Below, in pieces: positions 8,882 through 17,262 of a stretch of DNA of 64,000 nucleotides. This stretch comes from Bacillota bacterium. GTDB taxonomy: Bacteria > Bacillota > Clostridia > Christensenellales > CAG-314. Where the stretch lies: the NCBI GenBank assembly GCA_023458375.1, contig JAEWZT010000004.1, positions 62,001-126,000 on the forward strand, read 5' to 3'. The position numbers were made by a program, and so were the translations under genes. A model generated the notes under the pieces. It made no database searches. It was not told where the DNA came from and saw only the letters and a list, made by a program, of their open reading frames with translations. The number at the start of each line of letters is the position of its first letter. Position 1 is the stretch's first letter.

Positions 8882-9706
8882 CAAAGCCGCGCGGAAATAA
8901 TCAATTGCTAAATGCAAAGGTAAACCTCGGAAAAAATAATTTTCGCGCAAGCTTGATAGAGCGCAAAGCGGAAAAACGAACGATATAGGATACAGCGGCT
9001 ATTTGGCGGTTTTGTAAAAGCGAGTAAAGACAAGAACGCATAGCTGCCCATACATTAACGAGTTACGCGTTTTGTGTTTGGCGGAAAGGAAAACTTTTGC
9101 AAATACACAGTTTTTACTGTTTAAACGGACGACGCTCTACGCTAGCGGTAGTAAAACTTTTGCCGAACAGACGGCTTCCGCTGTTGAGCAAAACGCTCTA
9201 CTTTGTTGGAAAGGAAAACTTTTGCAAATACACAGTTTTTACTGTTAAAACGCAGTAGTGCAAACTTTTGCCGAACAGACAGTTTTCGTCTTTGAACTAA
9301 CGGCGTCTTACATTTGCGGTAGTGCAAACTTTTGCCGAACCGACAGCTTCCGTTGCTGAGCGTGCGACATTATGAGCTAGCAGTAATGCAAACTTTCTGA
9401 ACTCAGAGTTTCGTCTTAGAACGGACGGCTAACATTTGCTGTATGCAATTTTCGCAGAGTTCGCGCGGGCAGATACACCTGCAAAACTAAGTTTAGTATG
9501 TAGACTGTCTGTATTTGGATCCTGTTTATAAAATAGCAACTTTTTATCAAAGTTTAAAACTCGTTGCAAAAATAAATAAGCGGCGCAAGTAATCAATAAA
9601 GGCGCAAACCAAAAAGCAACGCTTGAAAATAAGCGCATTTAAAACAAAACAAATAAAAAAGCGGATAACGGTTCTCCGCCCGCGTTAAAAATTAAAGGAG
9701 AAAATT
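8882..9706. repeat. Degenerate tandem repeat array in an 825-bp gap before the capsid gene
   Basis: Between about 9060 and 9450 a unit of roughly 60 bp recurs about six times. It is built on AAACTTTTGC followed by CGAACAGAC or AAATACACAG and a small inverted repeat. Two copies share an exact 39-bp stretch at 9083-9121 and 9208-9246 (125 bp apart). Related units start near 9146, 9252, 9318 and 9381. Several units can form a small hairpin, such as ACAGT-TTTT-ACTGT. Flanks 8882-9059 and 9451-9706 show no gene. Origin and function are unknown; a structured phage RNA is possible but not shown. Confidence 0.6.
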
Positions 9707-10876
9707 ATGGTAACATTATCTACCGCCGACAACGCGCTGAAAAGTCTTTATCTGTCCGTTGTCAGCGACCAACTCAATACCGCAACCAACCCCTTGCTCA
9801 ATAAAATCGCCCAAACGGAAAGCGACGTGTGGGGCAAGGAAATCATAAAACTCGCTCCCTTCGGCGTAAACGGCGGCATAGGGGCGGGGGAAGAGGCGGA
9901 CAGTCTGCCCTCTTCCGCCGAAAACCAATACGCGCAGTTTAAACTCAGCCTAAAAAACCTTTACGGCACAATTGAAATAAGCGACAAAGCGATAAGGGCA
10001 AGCGCAAACAACGCGGGCGCGTTTGTTAACCTGCTTAACGCCGAAATGGAAGGGCTTATAAAGGCAAGCAAGTTTAATTTCGGAAGAATGCTCTACGGCG
10101 ACGGAAGCGGAAAACTTGCGGTAATTTCACAGGCGTCGGGCAACGTGTTAACGCTTGACAGCGTGCAGTTTTTAATGGAAGGAATGGTTGTGGATGTGTG
10201 CGACAGCCAAGGCTTGACAAAAAACGGGCTTAAAGCGCGCCGCGTGCTGTCGGTAAACATCGCCGATAAAAAAATTACCCTTACGGGCGCTGTTTTTTCA
10301 AGCGGCGACGTAGAAGAAGGCGACATTTTGACCGTTCAGGGCAGCTACGGCAAGGAATTGACGGGGCTGGGCGCAATATTTTGCGATTCCTCTTCCCTTT
10401 ACGGCGTAAGCAGAAGCGCAAACACATGGCTTAAACCCTATACCGGCACGATGACTTCAATTAACGACCTTGATATTCAAGAGGCGATAGACACGCTTGA
10501 AAGCAGAAGCGGAAGCACAGCAGACTTTATCGTTTGCAGCTACGGCGTGCGCCGCGCCTACCAAAGCTATCTAAGGGAAAATTCCAGCAACATTGACATA
10601 ATGAACCTTGAAGGGGGCTTTAAGGCAATTAGCTACAACGGTATCCCCGTAGTGGCGGACCGCTTCGTTGAACCTAAGACGATGTATATTTTAAACACCA
10701 AAGAGTTTAATCTGCACCAGCTTTGCGATTGGAGATGGCTTGAAGGGGAAGAGGGAAGGGTGCTGCGCCAAGTGGCGGGCAAACCCGTGTATACGGCGAC
10801 ATTGGTTAAATACGCCGACCTTATCTGCAACAAGCCCAGCGGACAAGCAAAGATTACGGGCATCACCGAAGGGTAA
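9707..10876 (+). CDS. Phage major capsid protein
   Basis: This 389-residue protein builds the icosahedral head. It has the general look of an HK97-fold capsid protein: an N-terminal helical arm (TADNALKSLYLSVVSDQLN), an extended loop and P-domain region (QFKLSLKNLYGTIEISDKAIRAS), then FNFGRMLYGDGSGKL. A C-terminal A-domain follows (GIPVVADRFVEPKTMYILNT, then FNLHQLCDWRWLEG). There is no obvious propeptide with a protease site, in keeping with the lack of a protease gene. AAAGGAG is well placed before the ATG. Its position after portal and scaffold supports the call. Confidence 0.8.
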   Translation: MVTLSTADNALKSLYLSVVSDQLNTATNPLLNKIAQTESDVWGKEIIKLAPFGVNGGIGAGEEADSLPSSAENQYAQFKLSLKNLYGTIEISDKAIRASANNAGAFVNLLNAEMEGLIKASKFNFGRMLYGDGSGKLAVISQASGNVLTLDSVQFLMEGMVVDVCDSQGLTKNGLKARRVLSVNIADKKITLTGAVFSSGDVEEGDILTVQGSYGKELTGLGAIFCDSSSLYGVSRSANTWLKPYTGTMTSINDLDIQEAIDTLESRSGSTADFIVCSYGVRRAYQSYLRENSSNIDIMNLEGGFKAISYNGIPVVADRFVEPKTMYILNTKEFNLHQLCDWRWLEGEEGRVLRQVAGKPVYTATLVKYADLICNKPSGQAKITGITEG

Positions 10877-11192
10877 GGCTTTAAAACTGCGGGCTTTGTT
10901 GGCGCTTTTAAAAGAACTTAAAAGCTTTTGAAAAATAATGCTTTGCAACCCGCTTTAAAAAATAATGCGTTTTCAAATCAATTTTAAAAACAATATCTTT
11001 GCAAAATCGTTTTTAAAAATAATGCTTTACAAAAGAAAGCGATATGTTTATAAATCCGCTTGCAAAGGTCTTTTGCCCTCCGCGCCTTGCAAAGCCTGCT
11101 TTTGGAAAAAATAAAAAGTCAGAACGACGGCTTTGCGGGATAAGGGGAGAAATACCTAAAAAATTACTTTCAGGGCATAACAGGAGTTAATA
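10877..11192. repeat. Four-copy tandem repeat of about 27 bp in the gap after the capsid gene
   Basis: From about 10926 to 11036 a unit like TTTTAAAAATAATGCTTTGC recurs four times with a spacing of 27-28 bp. The AAAAATAATGC-like cores begin near 10930, 10957, 10984 and 11012, with sequence drift between copies. No gene or terminator is evident in the rest of the gap. Confidence 0.55.
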
Positions 11193-11765
11193 ATGAAGAT
11201 AAAAGAAATAGTTCAATTGGCGGATGCCTTTTTGCAGACGGAAACGCCCCCCGCCCTTTTTTCAAAGACAGTGCTTGACGCCGAGCTTACGGCGGCGCTT
11301 TCGGTAAAACCGCTGTCGCTGCTGCTTTCCTGCGTCAATTTAACGCTGTCTGAGGCGGCGGCAGAGTATCTGCCGTTAGTTTCTAGACAAAAGGTAACGC
11401 CTATTGAGGGGAAAATACTGTATTCCGCCTTTGAAAAAGACATTGTAACGCTTTTGCGGATAATGGATAAAAACGGAACGCGGCTGCGTTACCGCTACCG
11501 CCCCAGCTACATAGAGGCGGACGCCGAGGGGGAATGCGACGCGGTTTACAGCTACCGCCCCAATTACAAGGGGTTTTTGGAGGAGGCTGAAAAGGGGAGC
11601 TCGGCGCTTACGGCGCGAGTAGTCGCTTACGGCGCGGCGGCGGAATACTGCCTTATTACGGGGCGCTACGAAGAAGCGGTTACATGGGACAAACGCTACA
11701 AAGAAGGGCTTCAAAACTGCTGCAAAAGCAAAAACGGGCAGCTTGCGCCCCGCCTTTTCAGGTAA
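11193..11765 (+). CDS. Probable head-tail connector (adaptor) protein
   Basis: This 190-residue, largely helical protein sits directly after the capsid gene and 12 bp before the tail-hub gene, the usual place of a head-completion adaptor that binds under the portal. Its pattern (an N-terminal LADAFLQTETP helix, a central VTPIEGKILYSAFEKDIVTLLRIMDK helix pair, then a Tyr/Arg-rich loop and ARVVAYGAAAEYCLITGRYEEAVTWDKRYK near the C-terminus) is compatible with gp6- or gp4-like adaptors. The assignment is mostly positional. The ATG is preceded by CAGGAG. Confidence 0.5.
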   Translation: MKIKEIVQLADAFLQTETPPALFSKTVLDAELTAALSVKPLSLLLSCVNLTLSEAAAEYLPLVSRQKVTPIEGKILYSAFEKDIVTLLRIMDKNGTRLRYRYRPSYIEADAEGECDAVYSYRPNYKGFLEEAEKGSSALTARVVAYGAAAEYCLITGRYEEAVTWDKRYKEGLQNCCKSKNGQLAPRLFR

Positions 11766-11777
11766 GGAGAGGCGAAA

Positions 11778-13238
11778 ATGTTTTATAAAAAAAGAATAAG
11801 CGTTGCCGCGCCCAAATCAAAGGCGACGGCGATTAAGTTTACGGGGGAAATAAACAGGGTTATTGACAGAGCCAGCCTTCCCCAATCAGTGGCGATAAAC
11901 TGCTACAACTGCAACGGAAACAACGGTTCCTTAACTCATAACGGCGGCTTTGAAAAGTTTTGTCAAAAAATAAACGGCGCCGACTGTTATATTACTCCTC
12001 CTGCGGGCGCAAAGTTTCTTGACGGCTGGTATTACAAGCGCTGGGACAACGAGTATCAGGTCAACGACGACAGATATGTTTTTTTGCTTGACGACGGCAC
12101 CTTGTGCAGTTTCGGCGTTCATGACATTTCGGTAAAACTCAGCCACATACAGGGCGCGGAACTTAGCGGCGCCATATCGGGCGAATGTTACCGCCTTGCC
12201 GATTCCGACGTGCTTATACTTTCGGGGGAAAACAGCGTACTGACGGTTGTTGACGGCAACAAAGCCTACGCCGTTTCGGGTGCGCCCGCCGCTTCCTCAA
12301 TGTGCGTCCATTACGAGAGGCTTTTCGTTACCGCTGACAACGCCCTTTGGTTTTCCGACGACTTAGACCCCACAAACTGGAACGTGTCCCTTGACCAGGC
12401 GGGCTATATACAATTTGCCGACAACAAAGGCGCGCCCTTAAAGGCGGTGTCTTACCAAGACTACCTCTATCTTTTCAGGGAATACGGTATAACGCGCATA
12501 GCCGCCTACGCCGAGCAAGAGAGCTTTACCGTTACGGAAGTTTGCTCTTTGGCAAGCAGGATTATCGCGTCAACGGTGGCGGTATGCGGCGAAAACATTT
12601 TGTTTTTGACGGAAGAAGGGCTGTATACCTTTGACGGCGTGACGGCATCGCGCCTTTTGCCCCATCTTGACGGCGTGTGGCAAAGCAGCCCCGACGCTTC
12701 CGCCGCCTTTTGCAAGGGGCGGTATATGCTTAGCTGCAATATTAACTATGACGACGGCGAAAAAGTAATGAGCGAATGGGAAGGCGCTTCAAACAACACC
12801 TTTTTAACATACAGGCTTGACGACGGCGAGCTAAAAATTGTGCGGGGGTGCGGCGTGAGGAAAATTATCCCCACCTTTAACCGCCAAAGCGACGCGCTTA
12901 TGCTTTTTGAAGACAGCATTTGTCTGGACGCGGGTCAAATGTGTCAAACCAACACCTTTTTTGAAACGCCCATGCAAAGTTGTTACGTTTTTCCCAAAAC
13001 CGATTTGGGTTTCCCCGACAGGGAAAAGCTCATTGAAAAAATCGTTTTGGAATGCGAAGACGAAGTAACGCTTGAAGTCAACCTTGACGGCAAAACCTTT
13101 TGCTATGACCTAAGGGGAAGCGAAAAGGCGCAAAAAGTTATTATTAAAGAAAGAGCGGAGCTTTTTGAGTTGGTAGTGCGCTCGCAAAGCTGCTCTTTTA
13201 AAGTAAGACCTCTTTTGCTGTATTTTAACGTGAGGTGA
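11778..13238 (+). CDS. Short-tail hub protein, P22 gp10 / T7 gp12-like
   Basis: At 486 residues this resembles the tail-hub or nozzle proteins of short-tailed phages, which close the head and form the tail tube below the adaptor. The stretch ERLFVTADNALWFSDDLDPTNW (around residues 179-200) matches the family signature in which a propeller blade reads R-V-Y-x-S-x-x-x-D-P-x-x-W. Repeated strand motifs such as YLYLFREYGITRI and ILFLTEEGLYTFDG fit a beta-propeller. AAGGAGAGG precedes the ATG. The next gene follows after 3 bp, so they form one operon. The subtype is inferred from short motifs and position. Confidence 0.6.
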   Translation: MFYKKRISVAAPKSKATAIKFTGEINRVIDRASLPQSVAINCYNCNGNNGSLTHNGGFEKFCQKINGADCYITPPAGAKFLDGWYYKRWDNEYQVNDDRYVFLLDDGTLCSFGVHDISVKLSHIQGAELSGAISGECYRLADSDVLILSGENSVLTVVDGNKAYAVSGAPAASSMCVHYERLFVTADNALWFSDDLDPTNWNVSLDQAGYIQFADNKGAPLKAVSYQDYLYLFREYGITRIAAYAEQESFTVTEVCSLASRIIASTVAVCGENILFLTEEGLYTFDGVTASRLLPHLDGVWQSSPDASAAFCKGRYMLSCNINYDDGEKVMSEWEGASNNTFLTYRLDDGELKIVRGCGVRKIIPTFNRQSDALMLFEDSICLDAGQMCQTNTFFETPMQSCYVFPKTDLGFPDREKLIEKIVLECEDEVTLEVNLDGKTFCYDLRGSEKAQKVIIKERAELFELVVRSQSCSFKVRPLLLYFNVR

Positions 13239-13241
13239 AAA

Positions 13242-14384
13242 ATGGATTACGGAAAACTGGCATATGCCAAAACACAGGAGCTTAGCAGGCGTATAAGCGC
13301 TCTTTCCTCTTCTTTTACGGGGCAAAAAACCCTGTGCAAAGCGCTTTACGGCGTAACGGCGGGAAGCGCCGGCGCGATCCTTTACTTTAACGCTTTAAGC
13401 CGTGCGGAAGTTACCGTTATGTTATACGGCAGCGCTTTGTGCGGCGAGGACTTTGAGGGGGAGGGGGCAATAACGGTAAACGGCTATGCCGCCGCGCCCT
13501 TTCCGCTGACGCTTTATAAAAACGCTCCGACATTTTTTTGCGCGTCAAAAAGGGTAACGGTTGAAGAGGGGAGCGCTGAAATTTCCATTGAAATTAACGG
13601 AGCGGAAAGCGTTACCTTTAACAGTCTTATGTTTTGCGCATGCGGCGACAAAATAACTTACGCCGACGTTGACGTAAAGACGCTTTTTGCATCGGGAGCA
13701 AATGCCGACTGTTTTGGGGCGCTTTTAGGAACAACCCTTCAAGTCTTTTGGGGAAAGGGCGAAAGCGCGTTGCAAAGCGCGCCTAAACTATATAGCTTTG
13801 AAACAATCGTTGAAAATGCGAAGCTGTTTTTGTCGGCGGCGGGGCTTAACTGCGTTTATTTAAGCAGGGGAAAGCTTTTTTACGCGCTTTTGGGACATGA
13901 GGAAAATGTAGCCGGCAAAGAAATCTGCGGCAGCGTTTCCTCCTTTGACTATGTAGAGTATCAAGGCGTCAGGTATGTTTATGCCGTAATAAGGGCGGAA
14001 ACTTACCTAATCAAGCTCAACGCGCAGTTTGAGCCCGTAAGCCAGCAGCGCCTGTATTTGGGGAACAAGATATCGGCTATAAAATGCTCGCTGTGGGGGG
14101 ATTTGATCTTGCTTGCGGCGCAAGAGCAAAACGCCGTAAAACTTTACCTTTCGCTGCAAGGGGGCTACCAAGCGGTGGGTGCGCTTGCAGCGAAGGGTTT
14201 GACCGACTTAAAAAGCGGCGGCGGCGCGCTACTGACAAAGGACAAGGGGCTGCTTTACCTTCACCTTTTAGACGGCGAGTTTAACACATCTTCGTTGCCT
14301 TTGTTTTATTGCGAAAACGCCTGCTTTGCGGACGGCGAAATAATGTTTTCGGAAGAAAACCAAATATCATTAAAAAATATTTAG
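13242..14384 (+). CDS. Virion-associated protein of unknown function, strand-rich
   Basis: This 380-residue gene starts 3 bp after the tail-hub stop. I do not recognise the family. Residues 1-35 look helical. About residues 45-145 are strand-rich and could be a jelly-roll-like or Ig-like domain. The C-terminal half has repeated strand pairs (LNCVYLSRGKLFYALLG, VRYVYAVIRAETYLIKL, LWGDLILLAAQEQNAVKLYLS, LTKDKGLLYLHLLDG) that look like propeller blades. In this position it could be a second tail component or a receptor-binding protein, but no enzymatic or carbohydrate-binding motif is visible. Confidence 0.4.
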   Translation: MDYGKLAYAKTQELSRRISALSSSFTGQKTLCKALYGVTAGSAGAILYFNALSRAEVTVMLYGSALCGEDFEGEGAITVNGYAAAPFPLTLYKNAPTFFCASKRVTVEEGSAEISIEINGAESVTFNSLMFCACGDKITYADVDVKTLFASGANADCFGALLGTTLQVFWGKGESALQSAPKLYSFETIVENAKLFLSAAGLNCVYLSRGKLFYALLGHEENVAGKEICGSVSSFDYVEYQGVRYVYAVIRAETYLIKLNAQFEPVSQQRLYLGNKISAIKCSLWGDLILLAAQEQNAVKLYLSLQGGYQAVGALAAKGLTDLKSGGGALLTKDKGLLYLHLLDGEFNTSSLPLFYCENACFADGEIMFSEENQISLKNI

Positions 14385-14394
14385 GAGGTAAAGT

Positions 14395-15477
14395 GTGATA
14401 GATACCTTACTTAAATCAAAAAACAGGCTGATTGCAGCGGTTTCCGACGACAGCGGGGGCGGCAAAGCTTCCGCCGGTTGGGGCGGTTCCGGGGGTTCCC
14501 AGTCAAATCAAGGCTCTTTGCCAAGCACTAGCGGAAGCGGCTCTTCAAATTCTTCTTCCCCTCAGCAAAATCCCTCTTCGGGGGGTTCGACGGAGGGCTA
14601 TAAGGAACTGCTAAAAACCCTTGAAGAAACGGACAAAAAATATTCTACCCAATACCAGATGCCTAAGGTGGACTTGCCGCAGAGTTTGGGCGGGGAAAAG
14701 GTTACCTATATAATATCCACCCAAGAGGAGCTTGAAAACCAGGCAAAACAGCAGCTTGACGGAAAATATCTTTCAAGCAAAAGCTCCTTTGAGCAAAAAA
14801 GACAAAAGGGAGAAGACAGCATCGCAAACAGCGTTACAAAGGCGCAGTATGAGGCGATGGTAAAAAGGCTGCAAGCGGAAAAGGCTTTTCCCCAAGAGCA
14901 AGAGGCGGCTCACAATAAAGCGCTTGAACAAGGATTGGCGAGGAGCAGCATTTCGCAGGGCATGCAAGAGGATGTAAATAAGCAATACGCCGAAAAAATT
15001 GAGGAAATTGACACCGCCGAGCAAGCAAACAAGGAACTTTTGTCTCAGCAGCTTGCGCAGCTAAAAACGCAGACGGAAAGCGCGTTAAAAGCCCTTTCCG
15101 ATGTTTATGACGCCGAGGTAATTGAAAAGGTGGGCAAACTTTTAGACGCCGCATATAAACAGAAGCAAGACGCTTTGGAATACAACAATTCTCTTGACGC
15201 GGCGGAAAGCAAATACCAAATCACGCGGCAAAACGCTTTAACCGCGGCGGAAAAGGAAGAAAGGCAAAGGCTTGCCGGCGTGCTTAAACTTTATGAACAG
15301 CTTGGCGCAAGCGGGGTAAAACAGCAGGCGCAGCTTGAAAAGTTCATGCAGGCAAAGGCGTTTTTTGATACGTTAAGCGCTTCCGACGCCAAAGAAATGC
15401 TCAATGCTTCGGGGGCGCTGCAATATTATCTGGGCGATTACTACTCCGCTTTAACCGATTACGTAAACGCCAAATAA
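14395..15477 (+). CDS. Coiled-coil protein with Gly/Ser-rich head, last gene of cassette
   Basis: This 360-residue protein starts at GTG 14395 behind a strong TAGGAGG. Residues 1-20 form a short basic segment. Residues 20-68 are an almost pure Gly/Ser/Gln/Pro linker. The rest is predicted as long amphipathic helices rich in Gln, Ala, Glu and Lys (for example KALEQGLARSSISQGMQEDV and KEERQRLAGVLKLYEQL). In short-tailed phages such genes often encode internal ejection proteins or tail needles, and the last place in the operon suits that. No lytic transglycosylase or other enzyme motif is present. Function is inferred from layout only. Three hairpins, the last a strong terminator, follow. Confidence 0.4.
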   Translation: MIDTLLKSKNRLIAAVSDDSGGGKASAGWGGSGGSQSNQGSLPSTSGSGSSNSSSPQQNPSSGGSTEGYKELLKTLEETDKKYSTQYQMPKVDLPQSLGGEKVTYIISTQEELENQAKQQLDGKYLSSKSSFEQKRQKGEDSIANSVTKAQYEAMVKRLQAEKAFPQEQEAAHNKALEQGLARSSISQGMQEDVNKQYAEKIEEIDTAEQANKELLSQQLAQLKTQTESALKALSDVYDAEVIEKVGKLLDAAYKQKQDALEYNNSLDAAESKYQITRQNALTAAEKEERQRLAGVLKLYEQLGASGVKQQAQLEKFMQAKAFFDTLSASDAKEMLNASGALQYYLGDYYSALTDYVNAK

Positions 15478-15541
15478 GTTTACTTTTTCCCTTACTGTCC
15501 TTTGGTTTTAGCTTAACAAGAAAGTTTTCATAATCCTTTGC

Positions 15542-15589
15542 GGCGGAATCCGCCTTTATATATTAGGCAAGGGTTTAATCTTTTGCCTA
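15542..15589 (+). other. Two hairpins between the last cassette gene and its terminator
   Basis: GGCGG-AAT-CCGCC (15542-15554) and TAGGCAA...TTGCCTA (15564-15589) lie in series before the terminator. They could stabilise the 3' end of the structural mRNA. Confidence 0.4.
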
Positions 15590-15590
15590 G

Positions 15591-15617
15591 GAGGGGGAGT
15601 AATCCCCCTCTTTTTTT
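15591..15617 (+). terminator. Strong rho-independent terminator of the structural operon
   Basis: GAGGGGG (15591-15597) pairs perfectly with CCCCCTC (15604-15610) across a six-base loop and is followed by seven T residues. It ends the phage-derived cassette. Confidence 0.85.
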
Positions 15618-15769
15618 GTTTATTTTTATAAAACGTTTATTAAAAGCGAGGAAATATAATTCTATAATTTTTAGACCTTTCAAAAGGTGCTTAATAAAAC
15701 CGTTGTTTTAACTAAAAACAGTTAAAAGTTGCAGGCGCTATAACGGGAAGCCAATGAAAATGGCGGATA

Positions 15770-16190
15770 AACCAAAGCACGCGATATAATAAATAAAAAG
15801 CAAAGAACCAAAATAAAAAACACCAAACAGAAGCCAAAGTCAACAAAACGAAGCCCAAACAAAATGAACCAAACCAATAAACTGCAAAACCTAAATCAAG
15901 CAGATAATAATTAAAAGCAAATTAACAATCAAAACCGAGCCGAAACAATTCTAAACACAACCCAAAAAGCAAACCAAAGTGAGCCAAAACATAGCTAACT
16001 AGGTAAGCAAAAACTAAAAACAATTCTCAACCATAAATGAACAAAATAATAAAACCAAAATAATCCGAATAACAACCAAAACCAAACAAGCAAAAAAGCC
16101 AAGCCAAACAAAAATAAAACCAAATTGATGCGAACCAAACAATTAAACATTAATTAAAATGCAAACCAAACAAGCCAAAACCACGGCAGC
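15770..16190. other. A/C-rich, G/T-poor low-complexity stretch
   Basis: About 420 bp are built from words such as AACCAAA, CCAAAC and GCAAACC, with strong strand asymmetry and no usable reading frame. The stretch lies between the cassette terminator and the promoter of the next operon. The + strand transcript would be unstructured, C-bearing and G-poor, which is also the profile of Rho-loading sites. Otherwise I see nothing in 15618-16341. Confidence 0.45.
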
Positions 16191-16341
16191 GGGACGAGGC
16201 AAAACCCCTATAAGTAAAGCAGGAGGAGGAAAAAGCGGTATAGCAAAAAACCAAAAGTTCAAAGGGCTTGCGGACAACCTCTCATTTTTGGCAGTTTCAT
16301 TTCTTTTTAAGTGGCGCGGGTCTAATTTTGTCTAAAAAAAC

Positions 16342-16370
16342 TTGAAAAACATCGCTTAGTATATTATAAT
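16342..16370 (+). promoter_or_regulatory. Sigma-A-type promoter of the membrane-protein pair
   Basis: TTGAAA (16342-16347) and TATAAT (16365-16370) are separated by 17 bp, close to consensus, and lie 22 bp before the first start codon. Confidence 0.75.
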
Positions 16371-16392
16371 ATGAAAAACAGGGGAGGGCGAA

Positions 16393-17256
16393 ATGAAAAT
16401 TCAAAATCAATCTACCATATCTTATGTTTTTCGGAACTTTTTTTATTTGCTGCCCTTAACGCTTTTGCCCGCGCTTTTGCTGGCTTTTTCTTCTTCAACG
16501 ATAAATTATTTAACGCCCGTGGACCTTTTGGCAAAAATGTCTATTGGCGGTTATGACATAGTGTTTTTTTACAACGACGTTTACTGCTACCTCACCTTGC
16601 TTAACACGTCGCCGCGCTGGTGGGTGTGGCTGCTTGGCATTGCCGCGGCATTTATATCTTTGTGCGGCACTTTTTCGGCGATAGAGCGCCATATGAGGCT
16701 TGGCGTAAAACAGTTTTCACGCGCGCTTGTATATATTAACGACTGCTTTTTGCCGTTGCTAAGCTACTTAATTTTAGTGTTTATCGCGGGCGAGCTGCTG
16801 GCTTTAATTTCAAGCGGTTTTATTCTGCTTAGCTATACCATAGGGCTTAGGGCGTGGCCGCTCTTTACGGCGTCGGCCGTAATTATCGCGCTGCAATATT
16901 TGATTTTTTCGGTGTTGATTATATTCACCATTTGCACCGTGCCCGCCCGCTTAATGGAAAGATACCGCCTAAACATAGCGATTTCTTATTCCACACAGCT
17001 TGTGGGCAAAAAGTTTTTTAGAATCTACGGCGCGTTTTTACTTATTTTGTTTATAAGCGGCAGCCTATTGGCTTTCAGCAAATACTTATTGAGCTATTCG
17101 CCCAAGGAATACGGAGAAATCCCGCATATGGCGGTGTCAACGCTATTTAACATATTTTGGCTTATGGCGGCGCCCGCGTTCAGTTTAAGGACTTACAGTT
17201 CTTTAACCGATTCCGAAAGAAAAGACCTTGAAACAAAGCTTTTCTTAAAGAGGTAA
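16393..17256 (+). CDS. Polytopic membrane protein of unknown function
   Basis: This 287-residue protein has about six hydrophobic segments (around residues 12-32, 70-90, 113-135, 140-185 as two helices, 210-230 and 245-262). GGGGAGGG sits just before the ATG. I do not recognise the family, and no transport or catalytic motif is visible. It is followed after 6 bp by a second membrane protein of similar size, so the two are probably made together and may interact. The C-terminus (SERKDLETKLFLKR) is charged and likely cytoplasmic. Confidence 0.55.
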   Translation: MKIQNQSTISYVFRNFFYLLPLTLLPALLLAFSSSTINYLTPVDLLAKMSIGGYDIVFFYNDVYCYLTLLNTSPRWWVWLLGIAAAFISLCGTFSAIERHMRLGVKQFSRALVYINDCFLPLLSYLILVFIAGELLALISSGFILLSYTIGLRAWPLFTASAVIIALQYLIFSVLIIFTICTVPARLMERYRLNIAISYSTQLVGKKFFRIYGAFLLILFISGSLLAFSKYLLSYSPKEYGEIPHMAVSTLFNIFWLMAAPAFSLRTYSSLTDSERKDLETKLFLKR

Positions 17257-17262
17257 CGTAAA

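Noticed and set aside
9142..9327. Minus-strand 61-codon frame with repeated RRKLSVRQKF-like peptide
   Set aside because: The peptide repeat follows directly from the DNA repeat array; no ribosome site or conserved domain supports translation.
8882..9706. Known large phage RNA (ROOL or GOLLD type) in the repeat-bearing gap
   Set aside because: The setting is suggestive, but I cannot identify the diagnostic motifs by eye; a covariance search would be needed.
146..16392. Attachment-site direct repeats flanking the cassette
   Set aside because: No convincing matching repeats or tRNA target were visible by eye at either end; an alignment of the two flanks would be needed to settle it.
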